NCBI GenBank assembly: GCA_029747015.1
Contig: JAKOGI010000368.1
Location: 595,118 to 659,117 of the forward strand
Length of the DNA: 64,000 nt
Direction: 5' to 3'
DNA from: Carnegiea gigantea
Lineage: Eukaryota; Streptophyta; Magnoliopsida; Caryophyllales; Cactaceae
The notes beneath the pieces are model-generated. The model searched no databases, was not told where the DNA came from, and was given only the letters and a program-made list of their open reading frames with translations. Position numbers and translations under genes: made by a program. Within the stretch, counting starts at the first letter, position 1; each line of letters begins with the position of its first letter. Shown here one piece after another: positions 1 through 12,332 of the stretch.

Positions 1-1026
1 TTTTGATTTAAAAGAAGGTTTACCTCATCTTATCAACATGGACTTGATTTTTCTTTTCGGACTGTGGGAGAAAGGAGGTAAAATCTTATAAACTCTCTCA
101 GGAGAAGGAGGTGAAGAAGAAATCTTAGGCGGTGACGAATCCACTGAATCAACAGAATCTTTCTCCTTAGGTTTCTCTTTTTGAGAAGGTGAGTCGGAAG
201 GTAGAGGATTAACAGAATGATTAGGGACACCGTCAATAGCATCCCTTGACTTATTAGATGAACCAGTTGTAGGAGAAGAAGAGGAAGAAGAATTTTAGAG
301 GAAACTGTGAGGGTATGTGCAGGTTCCACTTGATTATGAATCTCTCGACCAGATCTGAGAGATATGATTACATTCACTTTCCTCACAGACACACTAGGGT
401 TAGCTCTAGAAGCAAATGAGGTATGACCCTTGGAGTTCACCTCTAGCTGACTAGAAAAAGTACCTGTCTCCCTAGGAGATAATGCTAATTGGAAAAATTA
501 CTCAATCATTATTCTCGTTATTTTTTCATATTAGCACCAATCATTTCCTTCATATTATTATTAATTCTCTTCTCAATCTTATCCATGTCAGTATAACCAG
601 AAGAAGACTGAATATGAGCAATAGGAGGTAGAGGTCCATGTGCATTAGGCACACTTTTGAAAGCTAGTCTCTGAAAAGAATTAGAAGGATGCGACATGGG
701 TTAGGAGTTGTTTTCAAGAAACATTCCAGGCTGAGATTTAGGGACTGCAGCATTTGGTTCACTACTCTAAGAAAAGATAGGGTGATTTCTCCACCTTGGC
801 TTATAGTAACGGGAAAATGGTTCATTCTTAGGTTTTTAAAAGGCCATACTCGCTTGCTTATGTCTAGTAGATAATTGGTGAGTAAAATAAGGACATGCAT
901 AGAAGCAAAGTGAGAATAGGACACCATAGAAATCTGCAAAATTTGGGGAGCCTAAAGAGATAACCCTTTGAACATATTCTCCAAAACCGCAATCTTAGAC
1001 TCTAAGTGACTCATATTAGAAATAGA
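1..1026 (-). pseudogene. Athila-like gag remnant, cut by window edge
   Basis: Minus-strand remnant of the C-terminal part of a Ty3/gypsy (Athila-type) Gag. At 33-440 one frame reads ISLRSGRE, a decayed form of the ITLRSGK signature that closes Gag in this group. At about 775-835 another frame reads YYKPRWRNHPIFS, matching the W-R-N-H-P segment of the Gag linker. Order and spacing fit one Gag read from about 1026 down to 1, but frames switch and stops interrupt, so it is not functional. It lies directly beyond the truncated LTR at 1027-1213 and continues outside the window. It may belong to a second Athila copy or to a rearranged part of the neighbouring one. Confidence 0.6.
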
Positions 1027-1213
1027 ATGTATTAGCTACCACTCTTCCTTGAATAACTCGAATGACACCTTTAAAAAGTCAAAAAGGAATCAAAACAAGG
1101 CAATAACTTTAGAGGAGACAAAACTTGGTCAAATCCCTCTAAATCAAAAGGAGAATTAGGGGAAATGAACCAAAAAAAGGGTGTATGGAATTAATCAAAA
1201 TTAGGACTAATCA
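1027..1213 (-). repeat. Truncated Athila LTR (U3 start only)
   Basis: About 185 bp matching the first part of the LTR at 18005-19390. Shared blocks include CTTCCTTGAATAACTCGAA and GGAGAATTAGGGGAAATGAA. On the minus strand it starts TGATTAG at 1213, matching TGATAAA at 19390. The rest of the LTR is missing; gag sequence follows at once at 1026. By position it is the 3' LTR of the element whose internal region starts at 1214. Confidence 0.7.
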
Positions 1214-2757
1214 ACTCTCTCATACTTAGCTCCTGCTTGTCCTCAAGCAAGCTTAGCTTGACAGTCCATAAAGGGGAGAATCAATACGTTAAGCACCCTT
1301 CTTAGGCATGGCGATAAAGGCCAATCTACACGCAAAGTCACATAATCAAGAAGCAACAAAGATAAGGTGAGGAAGCAAGATAGACATGAAACTCCCTAGG
1401 GATCACCTCGCCTAAAAGCACATACCAAGTGAAGTCCTCAAGGTAGGAAGCGAGGTGGCTTGCTAATGGCGGCTAAAAGAAATCAGGGAGAGCCTTACTT
1501 TATGGTCAAGTGGAACTCTCGTCTCCAAGTGTTTAAATATGTTCATGTATGCTCTCATTACTCATCCAATCATGCAAAAACCATAGGTTTGGAGGGGTCC
1601 TCATCCTCCATCACTCGGAATAAAAATGCACATGCTTTGATCAAGAGGGCTTTGAAAGGGTTGTAATGGGTTTCTTTGGTAAGGTTGAGAAAGAAGAAGA
1701 TCTTTTGAATAAGTTGAGCTAAATAGCCTTAGGGCTAGGGAGCAAGAACACTTTCCACAATAAAGAAATAGAACCAAAGCACTACTTCACACCCTCAGCC
1801 CACCTTGGACACTTCAGGAGGGAGCCGATTCGGTTTAGAATGAAAATCATTATATTAAGCATCTTATTTGTAAAGCTGTCTCTTTCTGTTTCTTTTTTGC
1901 ATGCTAAATGGCTTCCTCTTCTTTTTTTTGGCTTTTATGTCAGAAGTTTTCTTATTTCATTTTTTTTTCTTTTCTTTTTTTTTCGAGCAAGCTTAAAAAA
2001 CAAAACTTAATGCTAGGAACTTAGTCAAGGATATTCTAGCTTCCCTTCTTTCTCTTTTTAAACACAAATAGCCACAGCATACACCCAAAGATGTACCACC
2101 TCAAAAAGCAAACCCTATAAGCATGAAAAGTGTTGCTTCACTAAACTCTATGGCATGAGGGTAGGAAATGTAAATGGGCTAAGGGTGAAATGAGTGTGAA
2201 AATGACATAGATGGGCAAGGCTCAATATGGGTGCGCAAAAGGGTCTTAACATTATTTAGGTGGCTTCTTAGACTATGTGATATAAAATAACAAGGAATGC
2301 CTCAATCATATCAAATGGTGCATATTACCTAATGTGGTTTTGGATATGACTAAGCCAAGTTCTATCAGTGCAATCAAGGGTCATATGAAGGCTCAAAACT
2401 CAGGGGTCAAGTCATACTGGTGATATATATTTACCTTATGAGTCAACCACTAGCTAAGCCCTTCCAAGTCATGACAAAGGAGCCTCAAAAACAAAAGTAT
2501 GCACACAGGACAAAATGATATCTAAAAGGAGCTTACACTACCATGCAACTAAATGGGTTATCTACCCTAGTAGATTACTATGTACAAGCATGAACACCTC
2601 TTTATTTAGCTAATCACCAATCATATAACCAAACAAACAAACCAACTGCTCAATCATCACAATTCCCAAGAAATGCTCCCTATGACAACAAGAAAACTCA
2701 TTCCAAAACCAAAGACTCTCGCTCCATATGACCTATCTAGCACATGAGCTTGCTAGC
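1214..2757 (-). other. Athila 3' non-coding region
   Basis: Long spacer between the ORF3-like remnant and the 3' LTR. Next to the LTR, 1236-1251 on the minus strand reads CTTGCTTGAGGACAAG, a sequence that recurs just upstream of the 3' LTR in Athila/Tat-type elements and again at about 6243 and 10323 here. The purine-rich ATGAGAGAGTT beside the LTR start is the likely polypurine tract. The rest is low-complexity, with T-rich runs at 1918-1985 and no convincing coding frame. Confidence 0.5.
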
Positions 2758-4297
2758 TCACCCCCCATGCTTAAGATATGCATTGTCCCCAATGTATAAG
2801 CATCTAAAGAGAGCAAATATAAGGGGAGGGGAGAACTTATAAAGCATCACTCGAGGGGCCGCTAGGCCTCCAATCGGGTAGAGGGTAGAGCCAACCGTAA
2901 TGCTCATATGTGTAGTAGATATGATGCTCCAATTTTTGCTGTCAGCGATCAAACTCCATTTACCGGCAGAGTAACTCTTGTTGATCTTGAGCATGTTACT
3001 GTTAATGCTCATTAATTGCATCGAGCCTCAAATTAAGGCGAGAGAAGTGATCAATCCATGTATTGGTAGCAATTGGCTTCATTAAAGCCCCAAGAGCCCA
3101 TGACACTACGTCTCCTAGTCATGGGAGCTCAAGCATCTACTTGGGTGAAGCGGTCCCCGAACTCCCGATACCTCCATGACCTCCACTGGCATTCCCTCAT
3201 TGTAGTAGAGGTATATCCTCATCTATCTCCATAACAATGTCATCATTATACATCCAATTAGAAGGGTCAGAATAAGTGGTTTTAATTGGGTTCGGAAGGG
3301 GAAAAGGAAGTCTACTATGGTGGTTGACAAAGACACGGCCACCCTCAATTTTGAATATCTTGGTTCGAATGTAAGTGACTAAATCTAGTTGTCCCCCTAA
3401 GAATAATGGAGTTAACGGCTTGATTTGAGGCTCTAACCTAAGAATACGTAATAGCCAAAATAATATGACCATAAGCAATAGGGGATTCAAGAGTGGAAGC
3501 CTGAGAGACCAACTAATGGAGGATGAAAGCCCCCATATCAAAGCTTTTATCGTTAAGGATACACCACATAAGAAAAAGTTCACTCAGTCGGGCTTTGTTT
3601 GAGATCTCATGCCTTGTGAAAATAGTGTCGGCCATGAGTCAGTGAGATATTGCTGGCTGAGGTTGTAAATATAAGTGGCCTTAGAGCCCCTAGCTCTTTA
3701 GGCTACGTAACTCCCCGAATTGTCCTTCACGGCAGTACGCTTATCACAAGTGACTTCGACCTAAAACCCTTGTTGATTGAAATTTTTTTTGGGCAAGGGA
3801 CCAAACGCTACTATGTGGGAGCTTTAAGTGGCAGTTGAAGTCCGCTAGGTTAGCCTCACATATCCTATTGAAAAGCTAAAATTGGATGTGAACGGGTTGG
3901 TTTTGGTACGGGCTCCAATTAACCTTGATGGAGGTTATAAACTCCCAACATAATCTCTTATACATAGGTTTATCCATTTTCATATAATCGACTTAACCCA
4001 TGACCTTAAGCATTCCATTTAAGCTATCCAACAAACCAAGCCTTCATAACAAGCCAAAATCAATATACATAGTCTCAATGATTCGTCTACAAATAGCGGA
4101 ATCTATAATGATTAATGTGCTCTTGATTAATGAATTGGAGTTCGTATTTATTAATGACATGAGGGAGAGTAGGGCAGTTACCTCAGGCCGCTTGCCCAGA
4201 TTGGAGGTATAGTAGCGGTTGAGGGTGAGGTGACCATCTTAGCACGCATTGTGTTCCTCGAGGATGAAGGTTCAGATGTTATAGTCTTCTTTCCCAT
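2758..4297 (-). pseudogene. Athila ORF3-like (putative plant transposon protein) remnant
   Basis: Decayed reading frame downstream of pol. A plausible start at 4297 opens MGKKTITSEPSSS, then a short Ser/Thr/Pro-rich stretch before a stop near 4178. Beyond it, fragments in shifting frames (for example 3197-3583) resemble the conserved helical domain of the extra ORF carried after pol by many Athila elements. The function of that protein is not known to me; it has been called envelope-like. Stops and frameshifts occur throughout. The assignment rests on position and weak similarity, so the domain call is an inference. Confidence 0.4.
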
Positions 4298-4457
4298 AGT
4301 TAAAGTGAGCCAAAATTTCCCTCAAAAACCCAAGCAGCTGTAGCACTTCGACACACTCTAAAACCAAACTATCCAAATGACAAAATGGAGATACCCATTA
4401 GCAAGAGAGCACCAAAATGAATTGGCTTCAAACATGGTGCTTATTCTCTTGTCAAGC

Positions 4458-4844
4458 TCAAGAGCTCTTTAATGGAGGTGAAATTTGAAGAGAGAGAACA
4501 TGGTAAGGCGATGGTGCAAAGAGGTGGCCAAATAAATGCGTGGAGGAAGAGGAAGCAAATTTCGATGAGGGAGTGGCCGAAAACACCCCAAGTGGCCGGA
4601 TTGTGAGAATTTGAAATTGGGGGTTAGGGTTTGAGTGGTGAAGATTGGAGTGGTTTTTGAAGAAATTGAGTGCGAGAGTGGTGGATTTGAGGGTGGTGGT
4701 GGAGCTTGGAATAGAAGTTAGAGAGAGACAGTCGTGTGGGGTATGGATGGTTGAAGGAGAAATAAAGAAAGACGAAAGAAAGGACAAAAGATGGAAATCT
4801 GCAGGGTAGTGATGGTTGTCACTGGTCTGATGACGACTGGTCAT
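4458..4844 (-). other. 128-codon Ser/Thr/His/Pro-rich open frame, doubtful
   Basis: Open minus-strand frame between the pol end (continuing from 12333 before the nested insertion) and the ORF3-like start at 4297. Composition is rich in S, T, H and P, with no motif I recognise and no membrane segment. It may be spacer sequence of the Athila element that happens to be open. I would not treat it as a gene without evidence from relatives. Confidence 0.15.
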
Positions 4845-4927
4845 GCTGGCGATGGCGCACCTATAAATCAGGGCTCAAAAACTGTAGGCCCAGGCAACGA
4901 CCATCACACAGTCGATGGCGTGCCAGT

Positions 4928-6223
4928 TGATAGGCTTGCAAGCGTACAGTGGCATTGTAGTAAATCAAGGTCGATCCCACAGAGACTAGGTTGATCTATT
5001 AGGTTATATTCTCTCAAGATATGCTAAGCGAATCAAAACTTTAGATTGATAAAAATACGAAGATAAGGAAACAACTATAACTAATTCAAGGGGTTTCAAT
5101 TTAACAACTTTTTATTCATCAATTTTTAAATCAACTAACGAGAAAATGCCTAGGAATTATGAAAGTTGATTGAATCAAAATGATGAACATGTGCTTTTCT
5201 CTAATCGGTTAATTTCGGGGAATTGCAATCTCTCCAAAAATTTATTCTATTCCTTCGAGATTGACCAAATTTGCCTAAACTAAGCAAAAGTCATTCTTTC
5301 AAACTAATTTGTCTTAATCCAAGTTAAACATCTTTGATTACTTTCTAGTCCTCCTAACATGCAAATCTCTCTTTCGAGACCAAGTTATGTTAGGTCCAAT
5401 CAAGCAGTCCAACATCCAAATGTCACCTTTTAGTTTTTCATCCGATTCTTTCAAGTGAGCAAGCAAATTTGGCCAAAAATCTACTAACAACATGAATAAC
5501 CCTTGATAGAACAAAATCAAACCAATCGTGAAGATAAGCATAATCCCTTAGATTAAAATATGATCTAACAACACTTTCATAAACTACTAAATGCCTAGGA
5601 AAAAATTAAACAAATCACGCATGATTAAATTACACATCTAACTACTCTAAAATGATAAACCTAGAGAGAAACAAGAAGAGAAGATAGAAGAGTTTGCTCA
5701 GCCAAAATCGCGTGCTTGATTCCTTCGATTTCAGAACTCGATCCCACTTCCTCGCGAATCTTCTTCTTCTACTTGCTCTCAACTCTCTCTAGTCTAAAAT
5801 CCTAATCTAAGTAGAGTGGAAAGGACTATGGAGATGATGGATTCATTCCCTTTTTGTTGTGAAAATGGCCATATTTATAGGAAAATCCAATTAACCTCAA
5901 CCACACGATGAGGGAAAATGAAGGGATTAGTAGTTATGCTACTGCCACGGACCGTGGCATCTACCACGAGTAGACTGTGGTGCTGGTTGGCTCGTCATTC
6001 TTCTGTTTTCTATCTCTTCCATGGACATAGCAACTTAGGGGAATCTGGCATCATTTATGGGTCAAAACAAGGGTAAAAAGGTCAAAAATCTTACAAAACA
6101 CAAAAAAGAACCATACTCGAGCGTAAAATGGGAAAAGGAGTATAAACTATCACATAACACATAAGTCTCCCTAAAAATGCAACAAAATGACCCTAAAATG
6201 ATATATGCTTTAAGCACTTATCA
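4928..6223 (-). repeat. LTR1 (3' LTR of tandem element)
   Basis: 1296 bp, bounded by TGATA/TATCA and aligning throughout to 8992-10301. On the minus strand it opens TGATAAGTGC at 6223. A TATAAATA box lies on the minus strand at about 5868-5878 (plus strand CATATTTATAGG). It is the best-preserved LTR over its TATA region; the equivalent site in the other two copies reads ATTTGTAG. Confidence 0.85.
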
Positions 6224-6270
6224 AACTCCCCCATGCTCAAACCGTTGCTTGTCCTTAAGCAAACACTATA
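6224..6270 (-). promoter_or_regulatory. Polypurine tract and conserved pre-LTR motif
   Basis: Next to the LTR1 start the minus strand reads GCATGGGGGAGTT, a G-rich tract fitting the plus-strand primer for reverse transcription. Just upstream is TTGCTTAAGGACAAGCAACG, the conserved pre-LTR block of Athila/Tat-type elements. The same pair recurs beside LTR2 at 10302-10345, with the purine tract decayed. Confidence 0.7.
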
Positions 6271-7733
6271 GAAAATCGACAAGTGGAGACGCATCTATGA
6301 CTCAAAACATAACAACCTCCTTAAAGTAGGCAAGTTATAGCATATCATAAGGAAAAGTATAATCAACGGCAACTCCAAATAGTGCGCAAAACATTTCAGA
6401 ATTAGGAGAAGGAGAAGGTTTTCGAAAAAGTACGAAACCATAAGCTTGATATCAAACTTGATCACCCCCAAAGAACCACAAAGCATGTCATGCAAGCACA
6501 TGGAATCGAATAGAGCTAATTAGACAGGTAGAATCTCACTTTTAGGAAATGTGGATCACTCCCGCTCATGTGTTTAAAATAGTTCATCAAAGACTCATTC
6601 CAAAGATGCAATATACCATATGCTTGCCAAGCCCTTAAATTCTTCACCACTAATGCAATGTGCACAATACAATCAAGAGGACTTTGATGGAGTTGTAATG
6701 TGGGCTAAAAAGGGATAAGGGTAAGAAGTGGACAAATGCATTGGGGTAATATGGAGCTACTTAGCCAAATGACTAGGAAGCAACCAATCAAAGCACCAAT
6801 TAACCAATAAGTTCACTAACACTCCAAACCTCAACAATTCATTGAACATACGCCAATCAATTAAGTAGGAAATAAGTTGACAAAGAAGAAACATACGCTA
6901 GGAACATGTGTTAGGCGAAGGGCTAAGATGAAGGGATCACAACAAAGAAAGATATAACCTCAAAGGGGCTAGCAAAGGGAATAAACATGTAATACAAGGG
7001 CAGGCTATTTGGCTATGTGGCTGAAATAATCGAAGAAAGAGATGTCTCTATCATATCATCAACTATGCACATGCTAATGTGGTTTTGAACCAGAATCTCG
7101 GCAAGTTCTAGAGCTAGAACATGGAAGAGTCACATACACGAAAGAAACATAAGACCAAATATAATGAATTAGTCTATGAAAAGGCCTAAAATCTGATGGG
7201 ACATCTGCCAAAGTAGCATTAAGCTCATAAAATGACTCCCATGTACCAACATTAGCGCTATCGACTGTAAGGGATAACAAAGTTCTCAAACAAAACAAGG
7301 GTCAAAATAAGAAGTATTTACAAAACCTTCATAAATTTTAGCACCAAAAGCGATTACACATAAAAAAATATTCCAACTCATGAGAGCTATTTTGCCTAAA
7401 CAAAAGCATCATTAGAGGTTATTTTATACCAATCCACACCATTGCTCCATGGAATCCTATATGCAAATTTAAAAATCAACTAAATACAAAATACTAATGC
7501 AAAGAAAAAGAAACCTAAAACTATATGCTCTAAAAAGTATTCAAACTAAAAACCAAAATAGAAAACATAGAAACTACCCTTCCCCTATGCTAAGATAAAG
7601 CATTTTTATTCAAAGGAAAGAAAACTTAAAGAAGGGCAACAAAAGAAAACAATCTCACCAGGTTAGGTATAGAGTGCATCTAAGCTATGCGGCCCTCGTA
7701 ATAACCAGGGTGCATGGAGCATCAGCCACTCCA
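6271..7733 (-). other. Non-coding internal region, copy 1
   Basis: Spacer between the decayed ORF and the pre-LTR motif. I see no coding frame with family features. The part 6224-~6910 is duplicated as 10302-~10985, which helps define the tandem structure. The 7074-7298 open frame shows nothing recognisable. Confidence 0.5.
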
Positions 7734-8670
7734 TCACAACTTCAAGACTCGACTCATTAAATTAGATGCTGTCAACACATGTAGGAGCTTATTAAACTTT
7801 TGGGACCATAATTCAGAAAATAAAAGATAAGAGGTAATAACCAAAATTACACCAAAGGGAATAAGTATCCTCTTAACCTTATCAAAGCCCATAGAAAAAT
7901 CATAGAAAGGATTGAAGAATGTAGTCCGTGTGATTTTCCTAGGTAAGTCCTTTAGGCATATACAATAAGGATCAATGGAGGGATCATACGCTCTTAAGTA
8001 ACCTAGGAATACAAAATTATCAACATTTCCATCAAGCATACAAAACATGTTATCCTCATAGCTCAAATCATTATTAGCATCACAAATTATAGGATTATCA
8101 ATGGGCGCATCTAAAGAATACTCGGGGGAAATAGAGGGCTGTGAACACATAGGCGAAACATGGGAATGATCAAGCGGATTGGGGAATGATCAAGTGGATT
8201 GGGGAAAACATAATTAAAACCAAGGCTAGGAGACTCCTCATGCACACACTTATCATGACACCCCTCTAAAGGAGTCTCGGCTAGATCATGCGCCTTAATA
8301 AAAATATCTTCTAACTCAAAACATGCATCAATGACACTAGATCTAGCAACAACCCCAAAAGGCTCACCCGCCTTAAGCCCCGTGCACTGAGCTAAAGGGA
8401 AGGATGAATCAGATAAGGTCAGGACAAGATTAGTATTGTCCCAGTGATACACAGTCAAGTTGATCATAGCATACATAATAAGACACGAATTAGTTTCATG
8501 GTCAGAAGAGCTACACAATTCACACCAAAAAGGAGCAGAATAAGATCTACAATAGAATGTGCAAGGATCAGAAATTGAATATCTACAAACACGACTAGCC
8601 TTCTCAAACTCAAATGAATCCCAAGCAATCCACTAAAGTAAATACCATGCCTCATCAACATTTTTACCAT
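7734..8670 (-). pseudogene. Decayed ORF of unknown function with one membrane-like segment
   Basis: The only coding signal in the tandem element. Three minus-strand frames follow one another: 8670-8464, 8518-8111 and 8150-7734. The last ends in a hydrophobic stretch (ILIPFGVILVITSYLLF) that could span a membrane. The switch between the second and third frames coincides with a 20-bp tandem duplication at about 8163-8202, whose length is not a multiple of three; another shift lies near 8464-8518. I do not recognise the product: it has no zinc knuckle, no protease D-T/S-G and no RT or integrase motif. It may be an accessory ORF kept by a large non-autonomous family. Confidence 0.45.
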
Positions 8671-8967
8671 AAAAATTCCAAAACTCTAAAAGAATATGAG
8701 TTTCACCATTCATACCCTCATCAACAATCTCCAAAATTTCCCATTTACCCACATAATAACCACATTGAGTAAGAAATGAATTTCATCGCTTAAAATATCT
8801 CCAAAATAATTCATACTCAAGTTGGGGAAAATAGAAAATTGCTATCGTTTGTTTTTTTCAAATTTTATTTTATTTTTTTACCTTTCAATTTTTTTTTCGG
8901 TTTTTTTCAAAGAAAAACAAAATGCTTAGTCAAACCTATTAGCAAAAACCCTATATTCGACGCTACT

Positions 8968-8984
8968 CTCTGGCAATGGCGCCA
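8968..8984 (-). promoter_or_regulatory. Primer binding site, tRNA-Asp type, decayed
   Basis: The plus strand reads CTCTGGCAATGGCGCCA, against the tRNA-Asp 3' end CCCCGGCAACGGCGCCA. There are three mismatches, all C to T. It ends 7 bp before LTR2 (8992), where minus-strand cDNA priming is expected for an element read on the minus strand. Confidence 0.75.
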
Positions 8985-8991
8985 AAAAACT

Positions 8992-10301
8992 TGATATGCC
9001 ATAAGCGCATGGTGGTGTAGTAGCAAATCAAGGTCGATTCCACAGAGATTAGGTTAATCTATTGGGTCCAGATATGCTAAGCGAATCAAAACTTTAGATT
9101 GATAAAAATACAAAGATAAGGAAACAACTATAACTAATTCAAGGGGTTTCAATTTAACAACTTCTAATTCACTAATTTTAAATCAATACAGGAGAAAACA
9201 CATAGGAATTCTTGTAGTTATAAAAGTTGATTGGATCAAAATGATGAACATGTGCTTTTCTCTAATCGGTTAATTTCGAGGAATTACAATCTCTCCAAAA
9301 ATTTAGTCTATTCTTTCGAAATAGACCAAATTTGCCTAAACTAAACAAAAGTTGTTCTTTCAAACTAATTTATCTTAATCTAAGTTAAACATCTTCAATT
9401 ACTTTCTAGTCCTCCTAACATGCAAATCTCTCTTTCGAGATGAAGTTATGTTAGGGCTAATCAAGCAGTCCAACAACCAAATATTTCCTTTCAATTTTTC
9501 ACCCAATTGTTTCAAGCGAGCAAGCAAATTTTAGCTGAAAATCCACTAACAGCATGAATAACACTTGGTAGAATGAAATCACATCAATCACGAAGATAAG
9601 CACAATCCTTTAGATTAAAACATGATCCAACAACACTTTCGTAAACTACTAAATACTTAGACCAAAATTAAACTACTCACACATGATTAAATTAAACATC
9701 TAACTATTCTAAGATGATAAATATAGGGAGAAAAGAGAAGAGAAGAGAGAAGAGTTCGCTCAGCCAAAATCACATGCTTGATTCTTTTGATTGCAGAACC
9801 CGATCCCGTTTCCTCGCAAATCTTCTTCTTCTACTTGCTCTCAACTCTCTCCAACCTAAAATCCTAATCTAAGTAGAGTGGAAAGGAGTATGGAGATGAT
9901 GGATTGATTCTCTTTCTACTGCAAAAATGGCCCTATTTGTAGAAAAACCTAATCAACCTCAGCCACACGATGAGGAAAAACGAAGAGATTAGTAGTTATG
10001 CTTCCACCACGGACTGTGGCATCTACCACGGGCAAACCGTGGTACTGGCTGGCTCGTTATTCTTCTATTCTTCGTCTTTTCTACGGGAAGAGCAACTTAG
10101 GGGCATCTGTGGGGAGTCAAAATACACTCATTTATGGGTTAAAACAATGGCAAAAAGGTCCAAAGTCTTACAAAACACAGAAAAGAATCATACCTAAGCG
10201 TAAAATGGGAAAGGGAGTGTAAATTATCACATAAGGGACTAATTCTCCCAAAAAATGAAACAAAATGACCCTAAAATGCTATACACTTTAAGCACTTATC
10301 A
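8992..10301 (-). repeat. LTR2 (middle LTR of tandem element)
   Basis: 1310 bp, TGATA at 8992 to TATCA at 10301. It has a primer binding site on one side (8968-8984) and a pre-LTR motif of a second internal region on the other (10302 on), so it serves as 5' LTR for copy 1 and 3' LTR for copy 2. A shared middle LTR is the expected product of unequal LTR-LTR crossing-over. Confidence 0.85.
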
Positions 10302-10985
10302 AACTCTTCTATGCTTAAACCGTTGCTTGTCCTCAAGCAAACACTATAGAAAATCGACAAGCGGAGACGCATCTATGACTCAAAACACAACAGCCTCCTT
10401 AAAGCTGGCAAGTCATAGCATATCACAAGAAAGAGTTACAATAGTGCGCAAAACATTTTAGAATTAGGAGAAGGAAAAGGTTTTCAAATAAGTACGAGAT
10501 CACAAGCTCGATATCAAACTTGATCACTCCCAAAGAACCACAAAGCATGTCATGCGAGCACATGGAATTGAATAGAGCCAATTAAGCTATTAGAACCTCA
10601 CTTTTGCGAAATATGGGTCACTCTGGCTCACGTGTTTAAAATATAGTATAAGTTCACTAAAGACTCATTCCAAAGATGCAATCTACCATATGCTTACCAA
10701 GGCTCTCAAATTCTCCACCACTAAAATGCAATGTGTACCAGACACTCAAGAGGACTTTTATAGGGTTGTCATGTGGGCTAAAAAGGGTGAAGGATAAGAA
10801 GTGGACAAACGCATTTAGGCAATATAGAGCTACTTAGACAAGTGATTAGGGAGTAACCAATCAAAGCACCAATTAACTAATTAGTTCACCAACACTCTAA
10901 ACCTCAACAATTCAATGAACATACCCCAATTAATTAAGTAGGAAATGAGTTGACAAAGAAGGAAGACAAGTTACGTGCATATCCA
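10302..10985 (-). repeat. Partial second copy of the internal region
   Basis: Aligns collinearly with 6224-~6910, beginning with the pre-LTR motif (TTGCTTGAGGACAAGCAACG on the minus strand). Similarity ends near GTTGACAAAGAAG (about 10950-10965). The remaining ~2 kb of the internal region, the primer binding site and the first ~335 bp of LTR3 are gone. Confidence 0.8.
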
Positions 10986-11162
10986 ATGGCAATCACTGAG
11001 TCATTTTCGTTTTTGCTTTTTTTAATACAATTTTCTCCTTTTTCTCTTTCCCTTTTTTCAACATAACTTTTGTTTCTTCTTTCTTTCTATTTTTTTGGGA
11101 AATGAAACGAAAATTGCAATTATTGAAAGACATAAGATCACTAACTATCAACTGACAATTGA

Positions 11163-11170
<8 letters not shown>

Positions 11171-11253
<83 letters not shown>
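11171..11253. repeat. (AT)n microsatellite, about 41 units
   Basis: Almost uninterrupted AT dinucleotide run at the deletion junction between internal copy 2 and LTR3. Flanks 10986-11170 and 11254-11362 match neither the internal region nor the LTR and hold no recognisable gene. Open frames coding Ile-Tyr repeats here are artefacts of the microsatellite. Confidence 0.95.
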
Positions 11254-11257
<4 letters not shown>

Positions 11258-11362
11258 ACCCTAATAAGAGGGAACCAAAACAAATGATCAATATCATCAA
11301 TCCCTCAACAGTGCAACATACAAAAGCCATCTTAAACTTAATTATCCCCAAAACCGCCCACT

Positions 11363-12332
11363 ACCAAATTTGCCTAAACTAAGCAAAAGTCGTTCTTTCA
11401 AACTAATTTGTCTTAATCCAAGTCAAACATCTTCGATTACTTTCTAGTCCCCCTAACATGCAAATCCTTCTTCCGAGACGAAGTTATGTCAGGTCTAATC
11501 AAGCAATCCAACAACCAAATGTCACCTTTCAGTTTTTTACCTGATTCTTTCAAGTAAGCAAGCAAATTTTGGCTAAAAATCCACTAACAACATAAACAAC
11601 ACTTGGTAGAAGGAAATCAAATCAATCGTGAAGATAAGCACAATCCTTTAGATTAAAACATAATCCAACAATACTTTCATAGAATACTAAATCCCTAGAC
11701 AAAAATTAGACTACTCATGCATGATCAAATTACTCTAAAATGATAAATATAAAGAGAAAAGAGAAGAGAAGAGTGAAGGGTTTGCTCAGGCCAAATCAAG
11801 TGCTTGAATCTTTCGATTGCAAAACCCGATCCCGCTTCCTCATGAATCTTCGTTTTCTACTTGCTCTCAACTCTCTCTGATCTAAAATCCTAATCTAAGT
11901 AGAGTAAAAAGGAGTATGGAGATGATGGATTAATTCTCTTTCTGCTGTGAAAATGGCCCTATTTGTAGGAAAATCCAATTAACCTTAGCCACACAATGAG
12001 GAAAAATGAAAAGATTAGCAGTAATGCTTCCACCACCGATAGTGGCATCTACAACGGGCAGACCATGGTGCTGACTGGCTGGCTTGTCATTCTTCTGTTC
12101 TTCCTCTCTTTCACGGGCATAGCAACTTAGAGGCATCCGTGAGGGGTCAAAATGCACTTATTTATGGGTCAAAACAAGGATAAAAAGATCCAGAATCCTG
12201 TAAAATACAGAAAAGAACCATACCTGAGCGTAAAATGGCAAAAGGAGTATAAATTATCACATAAGGCACATAATTCTCTCTAAAAATAGAGCAAAATAGC
12301 CCTAAAATGATATACGCTTTAAGCACTTATCA
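11363..12332 (-). repeat. LTR3 (outer 5' LTR, truncated)
   Basis: About 970 bp aligning with 5269-6223 and 9327-10301, ending CACTTATCA at 12332 and followed directly by the CCAGT target duplication. About 335 bp at its R/U5 end are missing. Its TATA region (CTATTTGTAGG on the plus strand) is mutated relative to LTR1. Confidence 0.8.

Larger units (their letters stand above)
4928..12332 (-). mobile_element. Three-LTR tandem non-autonomous Ty3-type retroelement
   Basis: Nested insertion in the Athila element, organised LTR1 (4928-6223), internal copy 1 (6224-8991), LTR2 (8992-10301), truncated internal copy 2 (10302-~10985), novel/microsatellite segment, truncated LTR3 (~11363-12332). Outer termini are TGATA at 4928 and TATCA at 12332. 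The 5-bp CCAGT lies at 4923-4927 and again at 12333-12337, so the whole array sits in a single target site. No gag, RT or integrase is visible; the internal region holds only a decayed ORF of unknown function, so it needed proteins from another element. Unequal crossing-over between LTRs of one insertion on two chromatids would give exactly this structure. Confidence 0.85.

Noticed and set aside
10993..11382. Proteins of repeated Ile-Tyr on both strands
   Set aside because: They are translations of the (AT)n microsatellite.
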